Positions 13,371-25,640 are shown, counted from the stretch's first letter. The stretch: DNA of 64,000 bases from Liolophura sinensis (GCF_032854445.1 NC_088295.1:46365385-46429384), one strand, 5' to 3'. The notes: generated by a model from the letters alone, not told the origin. Made by a program: numbers and translations.

Positions 13371-13649
13371 TTTTATATATATATTAAAGCTATCCCTATA
13401 TGCCCCATGCAAATATAAAAAATGATAAATAACAGTAAAGGATTTAATGTGATTACATTAAATGTTATGGAAACACACATTTTAATGTGATTTTATATTA
13501 TATGTGATAACAAATGAAAATGTAATGTAAATGAACATTAAGTGATTACACAATAATTTGAATAATTTTAGACCAGTGACCTATAATTTTCAGTCCAATT
13601 TTCTTTTATTTTCTTTCCGTTTTAGCCAGGGTGATAGGTTTGTTTGTTT

Positions 13650-13682
13650 GGGGGTGTGGTGGGGTGGGGTGGGGTGGGGTGG
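13650..13682 (+). repeat. G-rich (GGGGT)n run
   Basis: At least four consecutive G4 runs separated by single T bases fit the intramolecular G-quadruplex pattern. No gene is adjacent. Confidence 0.6.
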
Positions 13683-14204
13683 CTGGTGTACATTGCTACT
13701 TTTTAAGCATATACATGAACAGTTAGACTAAAACCCTACCAGGGGTAAATTGAAAAGGGGATTTCAAACGTGTGAGCATTTCCCAACTATCACAGGATTG
13801 TCACTGTTCTGGTTTTAATCTCTATGCTCTTTTATATCATAACCAATATATATTTGTTCACTGACGGAGTGCCAGCAGTATTTCACCGTCCTATGCTAGA
13901 TACTAAATAAACCTGCTGACTTAAAGCCGCAGTTAAAAAAGCGAAAGTTGGATTCGAACATGTGACCTCATTGGTAAATACAAAGCCAATATATGATACC
14001 TTAAGATTGTCACAATAATTTGCTTTCGGTACTGATGAAGCTGAAATTTTTTTATACATATGTTTTATTATAAGATAACATTTATAAGATGAAGTTTAAT
14101 TTTTAGGTCCTATAAGTTAGCTTTAAAACTGTACTCAAATATTGATTTGAATGAGATCTGAACAGTTTCAGAGAGTTTTAAATGCACACTCTATATTGGT
14201 CCTA

Positions 14205-14335
14205 ATGCAAAGGATCAGTCCACCTCATGCTGGCTTCCCCTTCGGTCGTATGAAGTGGGACGGTCTGTCAGCAAGCTGCGGATGGCCATGTGTTCCCCTG
14301 AGCGCCGTCGTATAATTGAAATATTTGTAAGATGA
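14205..14335 (+). mobile_element. SINE family 2 fragment
   Basis: Carries ctcatgctggcttcc, the cggtctgtcagcaa block and the cgtcgtataa start of the tail, with internal deletions. A minus-oriented copy follows at 14421, so the pair could form a hairpin. Confidence 0.6.
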
Positions 14336-14420
14336 AGTACAGCACAAATCGCCAATCAAAGACATACGTAAATTATTCCTAATGTATATTTCAGGTTTGT
14401 TGGTATGTTCAGCTAAGGGA

Positions 14421-14590
14421 GCTGTATAATTTATTTATTCTATTGCTGTTTTACGCCGTACTCAAGAATATTTGGTGGGAGGAAACCGAGCAGAGACCGG
14501 GAAAAACCCACGACCATCCGCTGACAGCTGATAGACCATCCCACTTTATACGGCCTGAGAGGAAGCCAGCATGAGCTGGACTTGAAGAGC
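14421..14590 (-). mobile_element. SINE family 2 copy, 5'-truncated
   Basis: Begins with an (ATTT)n-like stretch, then the reversed tail ttttacgccgtactcaag and the reversed body up to gccagcatgagctgg. Confidence 0.7.
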
Positions 14591-15462
14591 TGTAGGCCTA
14601 TAATTAAAAACGTATACACCACAGAGAGTAAAACCGGAGCATTGACGACAGTGTGTCACACGTGACCGATGAAATGCCGATTCTTGTCAGTTTATCTCAG
14701 TTAGGATTTTACTCTAATTGTGTCCTAACTTTCTGATCATCAGAGAAAAATATACAAGTGGACCATAAATTCTACGGGTCAGCAACCTTCTACTTTTGTG
14801 TGAGACCTGTTGGTCGGATCGTCTACACGCCATCAAAAAGAACTTCCCCTATACATTTATATATTTTTTTTCTATCTGTTTTACACTGAATTAAATGCAA
14901 TCACATCTTTGAATTTTAAGTTGTCTCATTGATTATACCGATATTGTTTGTCACCAGTTACACCACTGATTTGCTTTTTAGTGCAAAGCGCACATTACAT
15001 GTGAAAAAGAATGTTATTCAGACCTGCAACCGGTTGTACAAATCTGTCTTCCGGCCTAGTACCAGATTTACCTTTAAGCCAAGTCTTCAGTTTTGACCCC
15101 AAAATGATTGTGTAACAGCATACTAAATATGAACTAAATTGGCTGCTGTTCCAACTGGTCTCTGTACAAGTGTATTGGATGCTTGCTGTGGTTAAAATCG
15201 TGAATATATCATGTGGCTTAATACCGGTATTAGCTAGTACGCTTTTGAGCAGTCAGACCCTGGACATAAAGATGTAGAAAAATTTGTTATATGTCATTTG
15301 CGACATGCAGTATTATTACAGTCCATAAACCCCATCCTAAAATGGAAACATTTGACTTCATTTAATTCAGTGTAAAACATCTGACAAACAGTGAAGGTAT
15401 TTTCGATAATGGTGTTTGCGCTGATGCTCATTTCTTTTTTAACAGTTTCTTTTCCTTTAAGA

Positions 15463-15650
15463 TAAATTACTGTGTGAGAATCTGCCACCATAAAGGTGAG
15501 TTTGCTGCGTGAGAATCTGCTACTAAGGTGAGTTATTGTGTGAGAATTTGCTACTAAGGTGAGTTATTGTGTGAGAATCTGCCACTAAGGTGAGTTACTG
15601 TGGGAGAATCTGCCACTAAGATGAGTTGCTGCGTGAGGATCTGTCACTAA
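15463..15650. repeat. 31-bp tandem repeat, about 6 units
   Basis: The unit contains gtgagaatctgccacta and aaggtgagtt. Copies are diverged. Several units include the splice-donor-like string AAG/GTGAGT. Confidence 0.75.
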
Positions 15651-15804
15651 GATAGGTCCAGCTTGGGGAATCATAGCTTCAAAGCTGAACTGCAGTGTGG
15701 AAATGTTCATCAAAGTTAAAATAAGAGATTGGAAGTGGAGTTGCATGGTAGAAATCTGTTGACCGGACTTATAGTGTTGATTCTGCAACGTTTGAAAGAA
15801 TGTC

Positions 15805-15862
15805 AGTGTCGTATAAGTGAAATATTCTTGAGTACGGCGTAAAAACAGATGAATAAATCAAA
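15805..15862 (+). mobile_element. SINE family 2 3' tail fragment
   Basis: Only the terminal segment (gtcgtataagtgaaatattc and gagtacggcgtaaaa) is present. Confidence 0.6.
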
Positions 15863-15919
15863 TGATACGAACTGTCCGATTTTCATCATATTTATTAATG
15901 CATCAATTTATAATATAAT

Positions 15920-16156
15920 CGAGGGGGCCTCCGTGGCTCAGTTGGTCACCAATGCGGTCCCTGTGAGCCCAAGTCCAGCTCATTCTGGTTTCCTCTTCAG
16001 CAGTACGTGGGAAGGTCTCCAGCAACCTACGGATGGGTAGTGGATTCTCCTGGGCTCTGCCAGGTTTGCTCCTACGAAAATACTGGCCGCCGTCGTACAA
16101 GTGAAATATTCTTGAGTACAGTGTAAAACACCAATCAAATAAATAAATCAGTCAAA
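15920..16156 (+). mobile_element. SINE family 2, near full length, with target-site duplication
   Basis: Head ggcctccgtggctcagttgg, body, and tail with (AAAT)n are present. An 11-bp direct repeat tataatataat flanks it (15909-15919 and 16157-16167). It lacks the roughly 25-bp segment after the A box found in the copy at 28617, like the copy at 41349. Confidence 0.8.
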
Positions 16157-17133
16157 TATAATATAATTATATTTATAAACTATATATATAATATTTACAC
16201 ACAGTGATTCAGCAACAGAGTATTAATCTCGCTTTAAACTGTTTTGGCCGGTCTTTACTAGTTTCTCGCCACTTCAATCACAAGTATTCGATGTAAATCC
16301 TCATTAACAAACAATTTGTGTACAGCCGATTTTCTAATCATATTTATCGTCCTCCGATCAGATACAATCAACGATTGTGTTTCAGATGATCTAACGAACG
16401 CTACATAGAAAGAAAATCAATCAATTCTGTATATATAGTGAGTATCTCAAGTTTAATTCATTTAATTAATATTAATTAATTAGTGTTTATTATACATTCC
16501 TTGAGCACAGCTTAAACCACGGTTCCTATAAAAAATAATGTTTAATTGGATAGAGGATCTATTGGATAGAGGATTTTAGTTGGCAAAATTCATAATAAAT
16601 ATACACAAGAGATCTAGATGGCCTTGTGCATTTCTTGTTGTTCTTTGTGCTATTCTTCTTACAGCACAATAATCATATCTTATCATATCACTTGTAGCAT
16701 ACATACTTGGTTGACCCTTCTGGTGTTGACACATTCACGTAGGCATAGAATAGAGTTACTTTTGTTCTCTGTAGGCGTATATGTTGTACAATACGATTTT
16801 TGTGTTAATCAGTTTGACATTTTCGCGATGCACGTGCACTGGGCGAGTCTTTAATTATAAAATGCATTCCCTTTGTAGTTCGAGACAGTGGCTCCACAAA
16901 ACTTCGTATTTAATAAGGTGGCCATTTCTCGTGATTTGATAGCGTATATCTCATGTTTTTACAGCCCGCTTTATGTAACCGGAAATGACAAGATCAGCTT
17001 CCTGTCATGGGATTCTCGGTATTTTTAACCTGCAATCAACAAAGATGAAAGCGATTCGTGATGCAAGGATGATTTACAGCTCACTTGACGACAGTAGACA
17101 AATAGTGTATGTTTAAATACGGCAACAGGTATT

Positions 17134-17385
17134 GAAGCCAACAGAGGACATCTCGCTACCTCGAACTTTCAAATACAGGGCGAGGCAGAAAGGTAACGAG
17201 GTAGCGAAGAGAGGTAACGAATAAGAGCAATGCGAGGCAGTGAGGTAGCGAGAACATAATCTTGTTACCTCGTTGCCTCGCATTGCTGCCTCTCTACTTC
17301 GTTACCTGTTTACCTCGCTTCGTTACCTCGCTGCCTCGCCCTGTATTAGAAAGGTAGAGGTAGCGAGATGTCCTCTCTCGGCTTC
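17134..17385. repeat. foldback inverted repeat built of gaggtaacgag-type blocks
   Basis: The left arm (gaagccaacagaggacatct, then cgctacctcgaac) is mirrored by the right arm ending in tagcgagatgtcctctctcg and gcttc. Each arm is roughly 110-120 bp and both are made of gaggtaacgag / gaggcagcgag motifs, so the whole segment can fold into one long hairpin. No coding content was found. Confidence 0.8.
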
Positions 17386-18135
17386 CATAAACAAGAGTAT
17401 GACAGACGGATAAAAATTGGCACTTGCGAGTGGATGGTGGGTGCCGAGTGTTAGTGGGGAGGCCAAACTTGGAGTGACAGGGAGCCTGCAGCTCTGCCTA
17501 AAAGAACAATGCGCAACTGCAACATTAACAGGTACCTTTACAGTCCATAGAACTCGGCAGGGTATCAGGAAGCGTACGTACTCTCTCCACGATAGACCAA
17601 TCGAATCTGTCGGTTCCATGCTCTGTGGAACCTGTTTTTCTGTAAAATGTGACGTGATCCGTGTTAGCGAATGAACTCTCTGTACCATCAAAATACCTTC
17701 GTAAACGAGTACCACTTTTCATTGGTGTGTGGAAGTGTTTTCATTACTATCCACATAACTTATACGGATTCAAGATGTCTACCGAATCACGCATTTCCAG
17801 CAACATAAAAACAACTTTAGCCATACCTGGCGTCAGCGATCGATCACAAATGAACCATATTAAGTAGTCTCCGTTCATAAAACTCGATCTCTACCAACGA
17901 ATTTGGTCAAATTTGTGGACGACATGACGAGGATTTGGGGTGGCAGGTAAAAGTTTGTAAAACAGCAAGTACAAACGCATGATCTGCTCGTGTAGAAAGT
18001 ATAGCTTCACTGGCGTTAAAATGAACAACAGGCTGAGCAAGCAAGTTTAATTTTAAATACTTTAAAAATATCTCCTCATCCACTGCGCTAACAAAATTGT
18101 CAATGTAAATACAGGTCTTTAATTAATTAGAGTTT

Positions 18136-18215
18136 TACTCCGTATCTACGCCGTAATGATATTTCGCCTATATGAGGGCCGCCAGCATTAAGGTTGGAGG
18201 AAACCGGGCAGAGCT
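18136..18215 (-). mobile_element. SINE family 2 fragment
   Basis: Reversed tail and body pieces: tacgccgtaatgatatttcg and ggaggaaaccgggcagagc. Confidence 0.5.
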
Positions 18216-18370
18216 TAGTACGCTCTGAGTACAATCAAATCAGTCAATAATTTATTCATCAATAGTGCTGAATACCTTTCGTATGGCCTAGGCCTTGTGG
18301 TTCTGCGGCCTACATGTGTGGTGTTCTCTACAGTTTGTTGACAAAATCTAATGTTATCAAATGTACATGT

Positions 18371-18510
18371 TAGGCAACCTGCTGATGGGCGTGGATTTCA
18401 TCCCAGGCTCTGTTCGGTTTCCTGTCACCATATTGCTGGCTAACGTCGTATAATTAAGTGAAGTATTCTTGAGTAGGGCATGAAACTCCAATCACACATA
18501 TAAATACAGG
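18371..18510 (+). mobile_element. SINE family 2, 5'-truncated and diverged
   Basis: Contains gcaacctgctgatggg, the cggtttcctgtcaccat segment, and the tail gtattcttgagtagggc with an AT-rich end. Confidence 0.6.
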
Positions 18511-18957
18511 TTACGTTGATGGTATATAATAACCAGAAATCACACATCTGTCTTTTCGTTCCCAGCGCAAGTCAACAATTCCGAAAGGTCCTTAATTTTA
18601 CGATCATATCCAGAAAACCGTCCAACCGATACAAATAATGGGCCTACCAGCTAGGCAAATTTAGACGTAGCTGAAAAAGCCACATTTGTTGCATAAGAAC
18701 ATTGCCGGAAGTGAAATTCGACTCCAAATTACTTCGACCAATAACACCCATTAGCTTACTATCCAAGTTTTTCGAAGCCAATGAAAAGCGAGATATCCTC
18801 TCCTCGTTGGCTTGAGTGCATCGCATTAAAAATATTTGGTACGGAAGTAGTTTTGTATGTTGCCTTGGAAACCTGGCAGGGCTGGATTGCTGTAGAACAT
18901 TTGTTAATGTTTTGGTCCAAAGAAACAGAAAAAATAATATGTTTTGAGACAATGGTT

Positions 18958-19110
18958 TTTATTCATTTTTATTTATTTCATTGGTATTTTACGCCGTACT
19001 CAAGAATATTTCAATTATACGACGGCGGCCAGCATTATGGTGGGAGGAAACCGGGTCGAACCCGGAGGAAACTCACAACCATCCACAGGTTGCTGGCAGA
19101 CGGTCGGAGG
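18958..19110 (-). mobile_element. SINE family 2, 5'-truncated
   Basis: (ATTT)n, then ttttacgccgtactcaagaa, cggcggccagcattatggtg and the reversed middle body. Confidence 0.75.
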
Positions 19111-19385
19111 ACAGTGGATTTTGAAAACTAATACGGGTAGGTTTAGTGTTTTGCAAACAGATGTCAGAAGCGTAGAAATGTATTTGTTTGTTTATTTTTT
19201 CAAGGGTGTCACCCATCCTGTTCAGCAGATCAGCACTGGTCCTTTGAAATCTCTGCATATATAAGCACTGCGTCCTCTCTCTATTATTTCCATATAAGGA
19301 AATGTAATAATAATATAATAATGTCTTACTAATGTCAGTTTCGCTTTTCAGTGCTTATATGTAATAGCTGTAGCTAATGGGAATT

Positions 19386-19460
19386 TCTCTTCAGTACAGT
19401 TGGTAGAATAATGGATTTGGGATCAGGAGATCAGAATTCAAATCCCTATGTGACATACAG
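19386..19460 (+). mobile_element. tRNA-like fragment (SINE head or tRNA pseudogene)
   Basis: A-box-like cagtacagttggtagaata and B-box-like agaattcaaatccc lie at tRNA-like spacing, but the acceptor stem does not pair convincingly. Confidence 0.35.
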
Positions 19461-21641
19461 AATAAATCATTAAAAACACATCAAAGTGATGGTTGGTTCG
19501 ATGTCTTCGTAATGTCAATTGCCATCCAAGGCCATACATGGACACATACATACTTCAATAGGTATTGCACCTCTGGAGAGGAGATATCGGTCATCTCTAG
19601 TGATTCGAAAGATACGCTGGCACAAGCCAACTACACGGTTTCTGTATACATGTAACGGTTACAGCGCGGCATGTGCTGCTCTCTGCGCAAGCTTTACATC
19701 GCTGCTGCCTATAGACAGGAGCCTGTGCGATCCACATAGGCTTGTTTAGGCTTAGCCTCACCACTGCTGTCCTCGCGCGAACATATAATCTGCATTCAAA
19801 AATAAAGTTGTTCCAGGCATCCGTTAGATGCATGCATCAGATGAAGAGAATGCATGTGTATCAAGTATTACAAGGAAACAAAGACTGAACTGGAATTTTT
19901 TAGTTTTCTTACAATCCTTACGTCATGACCTAGACCCCGTTGACCTTGGGGTTCTTCAAGACTTCTGTACAAAATTTACTAGTGATGGCAATGATGTGGC
20001 GCATCAGCTGATCTCTATTACGCCATGCTGATTAATGTACAAATGGACACCTTCCGTAGTTCTAAAACAGAGGACAATGCTCAACTTCCCTTTCTTGGTG
20101 CAAAATAATGTTTGGTAAAACTTTTGCAAACGTTTAAACTTGCACTTTTCACGAAGTTTTCTTTCAGAAATTTCATTTCATATTCATCCGCCAGAGGCTG
20201 AATGAAACTAGCCTGAGTATCAGTATTTCTTCTACACAATTCTTGAAGTTTCTTCAGCGTAATTCTTAGCAGCCTGAAATATTTTAACATACTTATGAGA
20301 CAAACTTCGCAAATCTCACGCGTCACCCTGTTTAGCTTTCATTTCAAGCTGTCACAACGAGCAACAGTGATAACTGATGTTATTTATTTAAAAACGGCAC
20401 GTCTTTTTCCTTGCGGAACAAGTGACCCATAACTGTAGGGCCGAATGTTGAAGTGATGGACTGAAACGATGGAACGACCCTCAGGCTACCAAGTAGCTTC
20501 ATAAGTCGCTCTGTTCGTCAGTAAAACTTTCTGAATCTGAATGAATGGCGATCTTATCAACTTTTTACCATAAAGAACTGAGCTAGTTTCATCACAGGAC
20601 AGTCACTGAGCAGCATGTAACCGTGTGTATAGTGTATTAGAGGGATACGGTTCAGGCAAATTCATAATCCCGTTTCTCAAAGTAAACTTTGTGCAAACTG
20701 ATATGACTGACACATGAACACGAATCTTAGAAGGTGCAAATCTCGAATGTGGATTTCACGCCACATTAGACGCCCTGGAGAGGATGAAACTCACCACGCG
20801 CTGGCCACCAATGTGTAAATGCAAAAAGACCATAAGACGCTATATGTCAATATTTTTCCTGTTGCACCAAGTTTTATAATTCTTGGATAGATTTAAATGG
20901 AGAGTAAAAATATTGTTCGTTAATTATTCGAAATCGAGTTCTCATGTGGAATCAACACGAGTGCAGCGATTCGAATACGCACACTGCCACCTGTAGCACA
21001 CTAACACCAGAGCACAGTGTCCGTGTGTAGTATCAGCTGTCAATGTGTATAGCGATATGTATCGCGTACATATAGATAGAGACTACAGTTTACGTTTCAC
21101 TTCACAGAAGTGCAAAAGTACTGGCTTATATAGTACGAAAGAAAATGACATGTTCGGTCATATACATGTGCCATACAGTAGAATCACAAACATCGCATCT
21201 TCAGCTTGGGGTATTATCCTCCACCTATATTTAAAAAAAATTTCGGTAGAAAAAAAATAGTAAAAAAAAAATACACACACACACACGCCAAAGTGATTTT
21301 TATACGAAAGCACAGGATGACTGATTGATTGGTGTTTAACGTCGTGCTACGGAATTTTTCCAGGAAGCCTTTTCCGGTCAAGGGGAAGAAACCGGTCAGC
21401 AAGCCATCAGTGTTCTGCAAACGAATGGTGACTATACTTACATCCCTTGAATTGGAAACTTGCCAATTACAAGTTCATAACTTTCACTGCAGACACTTTA
21501 GAAACAAAACATCAAACAAAAAGGTGGAGTAAAAGTTATTGGACCCATACTGTTCATCATTTACATTGATTATCTGTTAATTTTCTTTTTAGTGGATGGC
21601 GATGGTCAACTTTTTCGTGCATGTAATATAAGTTTTCCACC

Positions 21642-21770
21642 TCAGCTTCAATACACCTATTGATGGCGCACAGTTGGTTCTACATATGTTTTTTGCTTCA
21701 CTCCAATACACGTATTGATGGCTCACAGTAGGGACTACATATTTTTTTTGGCTTCACTTCAATACACCAT
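21642..21770. repeat. short tandem duplication, about 62-bp unit
   Basis: The pattern tcaatacac-tattgatgg-cacag occurs twice with a partial third copy. Confidence 0.65.
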
Positions 21771-22891
21771 GGCAAGCATGTCGTGGCCGAGTGATTTTGA
21801 AGCTTGTACTTCAATCGCTAGGTCATATTATAGACGATAGTTCATTGCCACTCTCGGCAGGAAGTTTCCAAGATTGCGCTTCTTCCATTGCACTCCAGGC
21901 CGTCGTGCCAATTATTGGGCGGCATTTCTCTTTCATGCAGTTTTACATGAAGCTCTATGAAGACCAATTGCCTTCCACAAAGATGATATATCACATGAGA
22001 GGTTCGTCGGTGTAACGTGCCAATTCGGTTCAATTCGGTTCAATTCAATTCATTTAACTCATTCACTCTGAAACCACCGTGGCTGGCATGAGAAGAACAT
22101 ACATAGCAATCAGAGTGTATGATACGAATTGTGACATGGAAATTTTTTATATTGGTGGAATATAATAACACACAAGCAACAAAAAAGAAAAAAAACATCT
22201 AACTGTTCCTCGGTTTGAACTCGGATTCTCTGTATTCACAATACTATTAGTATTCGTTGAAAGGCCAACTTCATATTACGTATTGTTCTGGCGTATAAGA
22301 CTGGTGTAGGCCTATACAGCTTATACGCAACGGGTGGAAGTCCAATCTTTGAAAAATTGTATAGTTCCACAAAATTCACATGGTAAACAGATTATTATTA
22401 TTGTAGGACAAAAATGGAACTGGTTATCCACAACGGTTTTTAAAACCAGTCCTATACTGGTATATATGTTGCATATATGCAGTCATAATGTGACATGGAA
22501 CAAATGCGCAACCAGGAAGTTTACTATGATCCTGCAAAGGTCAATACGTAATCTAGGCGTAAATAAGATTCTCCATTACTGGCAAAACTATCACATGTCA
22601 TGTTTTATTTAAGGTCGCTTATTGATATGCATATGATGCTTCGTTGACTTTCTTGAAAGGTTTCAAGTAGTAGGTCTGTGTATACATACTTGGCTATTCT
22701 TAAATTATGGAAAGTTGGCATTTGTTGGCGCTTAAAAGTTATACCAGCATGCTACATGCATATAGGCCCAAAGAAGCATGCTTTCATGCTGGAAATCGCC
22801 AGATCGTCGCAGGCTACTGTTGGTTTGAGGCATAGAGACAACCTTAGTCGTAACCTCTTCAAGATGTTTCTTAATTACTTTCGAGCCCATC

Positions 22892-23471
22892 TGCGGGACG
22901 GTGAATGTGATTCACCTCCCTCCGCGACAATGAATGTGGTTCACCTCCCTCCGCGACAGTGAATGTGACTCACCTGCCTCCGCGACAGGGAATGTGATTC
23001 ACCTGCATCCGCGACAGTGAATGTGGTTCACCTCCCTCCGCGACAGTGAATATGATTCACCTGCCTCCGCGACAGTGAATGTGACACACCTGCCTCCGCG
23101 ACAGTGAATGTGACTCACCTGCCTCCGCGACAGGGAATGTGATTCACCTGCATCCGCGACGGTGAATGTGACTCACCTGCCTCCGCGACGGTGAATGTGA
23201 CTCACCTGCCTCCGCGACAGTGAATGTGACTCACCTGCCTCCGCGACAGGGAATGTGATTCACCTGCATCCGCGACAGTGAATGTGGTTCACCTCCCTCC
23301 GCGACAGTGAATATGATTCACCTGCCTCCGCGACAGTGAATGTGACTCACCTGCCTCCGCGACAGTGAATGTGATTCACCTGCATCCGCGACGGTGAGTG
23401 TAACTCACCTGCCTCCGCGACAGTGAATGTGACTCACCTGCCTCCGCGATAGTGAATGTGATTCACCTGCT
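22892..23471. repeat. 29-bp GC-rich minisatellite, about 20 units
   Basis: The consensus reads ccgcgacagtgaatgtgact then cacctgcct. Variant positions (act/att/gtt, cct/cat, cag/cgg) recur in blocks, so parts of the array are multi-unit duplications. Each unit carries two CpGs in CCGCGAC, making this one of the most CpG-dense parts of the window. Confidence 0.9.
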
Positions 23472-23615
23472 TTCCACAATACAAATAGTCTATGCCTGTT
23501 GTATGTGCATTGACGATCTTGTATTGCTATATCAACTATATAGTGTAGCCTTTATACACAAGTGACCTTTTACGTCTATCTCTGACCGCCATCTCAAACC
23601 ATATTGTTCATCTTA

Positions 23616-23918
23616 GCATGCGTGTGTGCGTGCGTGCTCGGGGTTTAACGTCGTACTTAACAGTTTTTCAGTCATATAACGACGAAGGAATCCTTAGAGT
23701 GCATGTAATGTGCCTCTTTGTTGCAGGGCGGATTTCCAGCGCTCTTTTATCTGGTGCTGCTTCACTGAGACGTCTTACAGAAGGCAAGTAAGGCGCCCCG
23801 CCCGAGCCATTATACCGATGCGGGTCAACCAGTCGTTGCACTATCCCCTTCATGCTGAACGCCAAGCGAGGAAGTTTGGCCCAGGACTGACCTGGATCTA
23901 CCGCTTCCGAAGCGAACC
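23616..23918 (-). mobile_element. SINE family 1, 5'-truncated, with target-site duplication
   Basis: Reverse copy of the element at 1138-1489. It starts with a GTGC-rich tail and ggggtttaacgtcgtactta and ends inside the tRNA-like head. An 11-bp direct repeat tgttcatctta flanks it (23605-23615 and 23919-23929). Truncation at the 5' end is the usual outcome of target-primed reverse transcription. Confidence 0.85.
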
Positions 23919-24284
23919 TGTTCATCTTACTGATATGTGGATGGCATCAGTTTTATCATGTAGACTTAAGAAGCTAATACCGGTACCTACGGTATCTTAT
24001 CAAAAAATGTTTCTATAAGAAAACAATTACACGGTTCCGGACAAATTTACCAGTTTGACATAAGACTTAGGTACTCTTTCTAATATACATCGCTTCAGGA
24101 AAGGTATGTAAAACTGTGCGTCAATAATACAAAATGGGTTCCTTGTTCTTACTTACTACGTATATGCCTCTGAATTATTAAACTGTGTGTAACGCCTATT
24201 CAATTTGCAAATCGTCACTCGTAGCCAATTAATCTGACCTCTTGTCTGTTTACCTGAGGGTTTTCTTCTAGCCGTTTTGCGTAC

Positions 24285-24540
24285 ATTTCATAATAGTAGC
24301 AACTTACACATCCCCCAAGGTTAACACCACGGCTTAAACAGAATTAGGTAAAAAACATACAGTGGGGATTTCATAATAGTAGCAACTTTACCCATCCCCC
24401 AAGGTTAACACCACGGCTTAAACAGAATTAGATAAAAAAAAACATACAATAGAGATTTCATAATAGTAGCAACTTACACATCCCCCAAGGTTAACACCAC
24501 GGCTTAAACAGCGTTAGGTAAAAAAATAAACAGTGAGGTT
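24285..24540. repeat. three tandem copies of an 83-87 bp unit
   Basis: Copies start near 24285, 24368 and 24455 and share atttcataatagtagcaact and aaggttaacaccacggctta. Length differences come mostly from A-tract variation. Confidence 0.85.
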
Positions 24541-24600
24541 CGTTGTAACTTAGTACCGGTACATGTCACTGGTATATAATTATTCAAAATGATCATTTGC

Positions 24601-25046
24601 TACGGTGGCCCGATATTTTCCTTTTTTCTTACTTTTGTAACTTTTTCTTAGGTTTCCACCTGGGTGAATATGTTCTCGCCTGTTTTCACCTTTTCACCCA
24701 GGTGGAAATTCACGTGATGTAAGAAGCCTCGTTCTCGTTTCCGTGGGCAGAATGATGTAAGAACTTCAGCATGACAGAGAAAGGCGTGGATGAGACAAGT
24801 CACATGGAATTCCACACGACCTCCCTATAGAGTATCCCCAAAATTTTATGTGTTGTGAAAATGATTTCATCTTTCATTAATAACTCGTCTTAAAGTTAGG
24901 CTGCCCACGGAAACGAGAACGATGCTTCTGCATCACGTGAGTTTCAACCCAGGTGAGAACCGTTTCCACCTTTTATCCAGGTGGAAACCTAAGAAAAAGT
25001 TACAACAGTTAAGAAAAAAGGAAAATGCCGTATATGGGCCACCGTA
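24601..25046. mobile_element. foldback / MITE-like element with about 150-bp terminal inverted repeats
   Basis: The left end tacggtggcccgatattttc is mirrored at the right end by tatatgggccaccgta. The inverted arms continue inward through ttaggtttccacctgg to gttctcgtttccgtgggcag, so each arm is about 150 bp. A unique centre lies at about 24750-24898. A TA at each edge is compatible with a TA target. No transposase is encoded, so it is non-autonomous. Confidence 0.85.
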
Positions 25047-25139
25047 GATTGCCATCACTTTTAATACCAGTAAACATTCACATGAAAACAATGTAAACGG
25101 GCGGCCCGTGCATTGGTACAACCAAGTTCGACTTTAGGC

Positions 25140-25640
25140 CTATTGTTGTCAACGTACCAAAGAACACGGTCCATGGGGGATAACCTCGACCATTTGACGA
25201 GCTCGTTGTCTATTTCCTAGTGTTACGTCCCTTGGTCCATCACAAATGTTTCAACGGCGCGATGTTTCGCGGGAACAAATATGTTTGCTTTCCGCGGAAG
25301 GTTGGAGTTGTGTAAATATATCCTTCGAACATATGAGCTAATTTCTGCGGGAAGGGCTACTGTTGACATTGATCACCTTAAACACTGTCGGGAGTTCATA
25401 AATAAAGCTGTATTTTAAGTATTTTTAACACTTGCGTAGGGTAGGCCGACCCGGAAGCGGCACTCAAAGAGCCGGAAGTGGATGTTGGATGTCGTATGGT
25501 GTTGTGAACGTCTAGTTTTCCTCGCATGGTGAGTTGTTTGTGGGTTTCTGGCAGCATTTAAATAGTGACACTCGGTGATTGTCTCGATGCTGAAGGCAAA
25601 TGTCGCTTTTGTGCTCGCTGGAAGGCTCTGACACACGAGT
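25140..25640 (+). promoter_or_regulatory. candidate CpG-dense promoter / first exon region
   Basis: CpG is dense (about 30 by hand count in 500 bp), unlike the surrounding AT-rich DNA. Two ETS-type sites (ccggaagcgg near 25450, ccggaagtgg near 25472) sit upstream of two consensus splice donors: gcatg/gtgagt at 25529 and acacga/gtaagt at 25639. An ATG at 25600 opens 13 codons in phase 0 ending exactly at the second donor. That phase matches the first recognised Popeye exon 16.6 kb downstream. The link to that gene is inference. An unrelated or bidirectional promoter is possible. Confidence 0.3.

Noticed and set aside
19386-19460. Functional tRNA gene
   Set aside because: A- and B-box-like strings are present but the stems do not pair; similar strings recur as SINE heads.
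22892-23471. CRISPR-like regularly spaced repeat
   Set aside because: Units are directly adjacent with no unique spacers, in an intron-bearing animal genome; it is a minisatellite.
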